Source of the DNA: Dactylorhiza incarnata
Taxonomy: Eukaryota; Streptophyta; Magnoliopsida; Asparagales; Orchidaceae
Direction of reading: 5' to 3'
DNA: 64,000 nucleotides
Assembly (NCBI GenBank): GCA_033032865.1
Contig: JAWHQI010000277.1
Coordinates: 2,946,501-3,010,500, forward strand
Shown here: positions 63,555 through 64,000 of the stretch, in pieces
Layout of the letters: every line of letters starts with the position of its first letter
How positions within the stretch are numbered: the stretch's first letter is position 1
The notes under the pieces: generated by a model
Told to the model about the DNA's origin: nothing
Databases searched by the model: none
Seen by the model: the letters and a program-made list of their open reading frames with translations, nothing else
Position numbers and translations under genes: made by a program

Positions 63555-64000
63555 GTATTGGTGATGTATTTTTTTTTTGGAAGGCCGCCATACAGTGCTT
63601 TGACACCTTACTTATTGTGCGTGGGTAGGATGAGTTGTGAGATTTTGTGCGTTTTGTAAGTTCGGGTAGTTTTTCTTGGGGTTGGTGGCCGACCCGTTTG
63701 TGTGTTGTACTATTTTTTAATATGAAATAAAATATAACATTTTATCTTATTAAGCATTTAAAATTTTGATATGTGTTACATAATATATTTATATTAAGTA
63801 TTTTTTATAAAAAAAATCAATTTTTTTTTTGAAAAAATCATCCTTGAGTAGGCATGGGCCTGGTTAGGCCTGTCTGGGTCTGGCCGAAAAGGCCCAGCTA
63901 GTCCACATTTATACAGGGGGCCTGAGCTTGGGTCTGGGCCTGGCTATTGCCAGGCCTAGGCCTGGGTGTAAAAAGCCTGGGCCTGGCAGACCGAGACCTA

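Larger units (their letters stand above)
62442..64000 (+). mobile_element. Non-autonomous hAT-type transposon
   Basis: Both sides carry subterminal GGCCTGG/CCAGGCC-rich sequence. CTCAGGCCCCTATAAACAG at 62442 matches the reverse complement of TTTATACAGGGGGCCTGAG at 63908, which marks the inverted subterminal parts. Inside is only the C-terminal (dimerisation) part of a hAT transposase. The true right end may lie beyond the window. The exact 8-base target duplication was not identified. Confidence 0.75.

Overview
The window is nuclear DNA of a flowering plant, almost all of it transposable elements. I see Ty3/gypsy chromoviruses (two with a C-terminal chromodomain), a TAT/Retand-type gypsy element with two RNase H regions, several Ty1/copia elements, Helitron-type ends, a LINE fragment, a hAT transposon and a Tourist-like MITE. 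Repeated initiator-Met-type primer sites (TGGTATCAGAGC) and GT-AG introns fit a plant. The strongly GC-rich coding of one young chromovirus hints at a monocot, but I cannot name the species. There are no bacterial genes, rRNA genes or CRISPR arrays.

Layout. 1-4877: 3' part of a Tekay/Del-like gypsy element with a 1.95 kb LTR. 4878-17342: a stack of insertions. An old copia gag is split by a ~4.4 kb solo LTR (5914-15797), which is itself split inside a minisatellite by a nearly intact young chromovirus (8319-13799, LTRs differing by one base). A second copia LTR with primer site follows. 17343-17800: LINE fragment. 18317-18840: three probable host-gene exons on the minus strand. 18950-19560: Helitron-type ends. 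19942-25153: complete copia 1 (minus). 25622-32810: an old copia (X) whose primer site is split by copia 2 (minus, 25828-30926). 32811-40650: degenerate TAT/Retand gypsy pol with its antisense 3' ORF. 40993-41400: a long foldback around a tRNA-like core. 41430-51965: an old copia (4, minus) split by copia 3 (plus, 42624-47904). 51967-52440: gypsy protease fragment. 52880-54828: four host exons (minus). 56529-58617: copia 5, truncated. 59020-60505: chromovirus fragment. 61380-61582: MITE candidate. 62442 to the end: a non-autonomous hAT with hairpin repeats.

The only non-transposon gene I can support is on the minus strand. Exons 1-4 (54828 to 52880) encode a SAP-like N-terminus and a long serine/asparagine-rich region. 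Exons 5-7 (18840 to 18317) encode a basic C-terminal tail. Splice phases agree across the gap, so this may be one gene of about 634 codons with a ~34 kb intron filled by the whole 18.9-52.8 kb transposon block. That joining is an inference, not an observation.

No retroelement here looks fully competent. Many stop codons are CGA to TGA or CAG to TAG changes, the pattern expected from deamination of methylated CG and CHG sites in silenced elements. The best preserved element is the chromovirus at 8319-13799, with one in-frame TAG in gag and a pol frame that runs 208 bases into its own 3' LTR.
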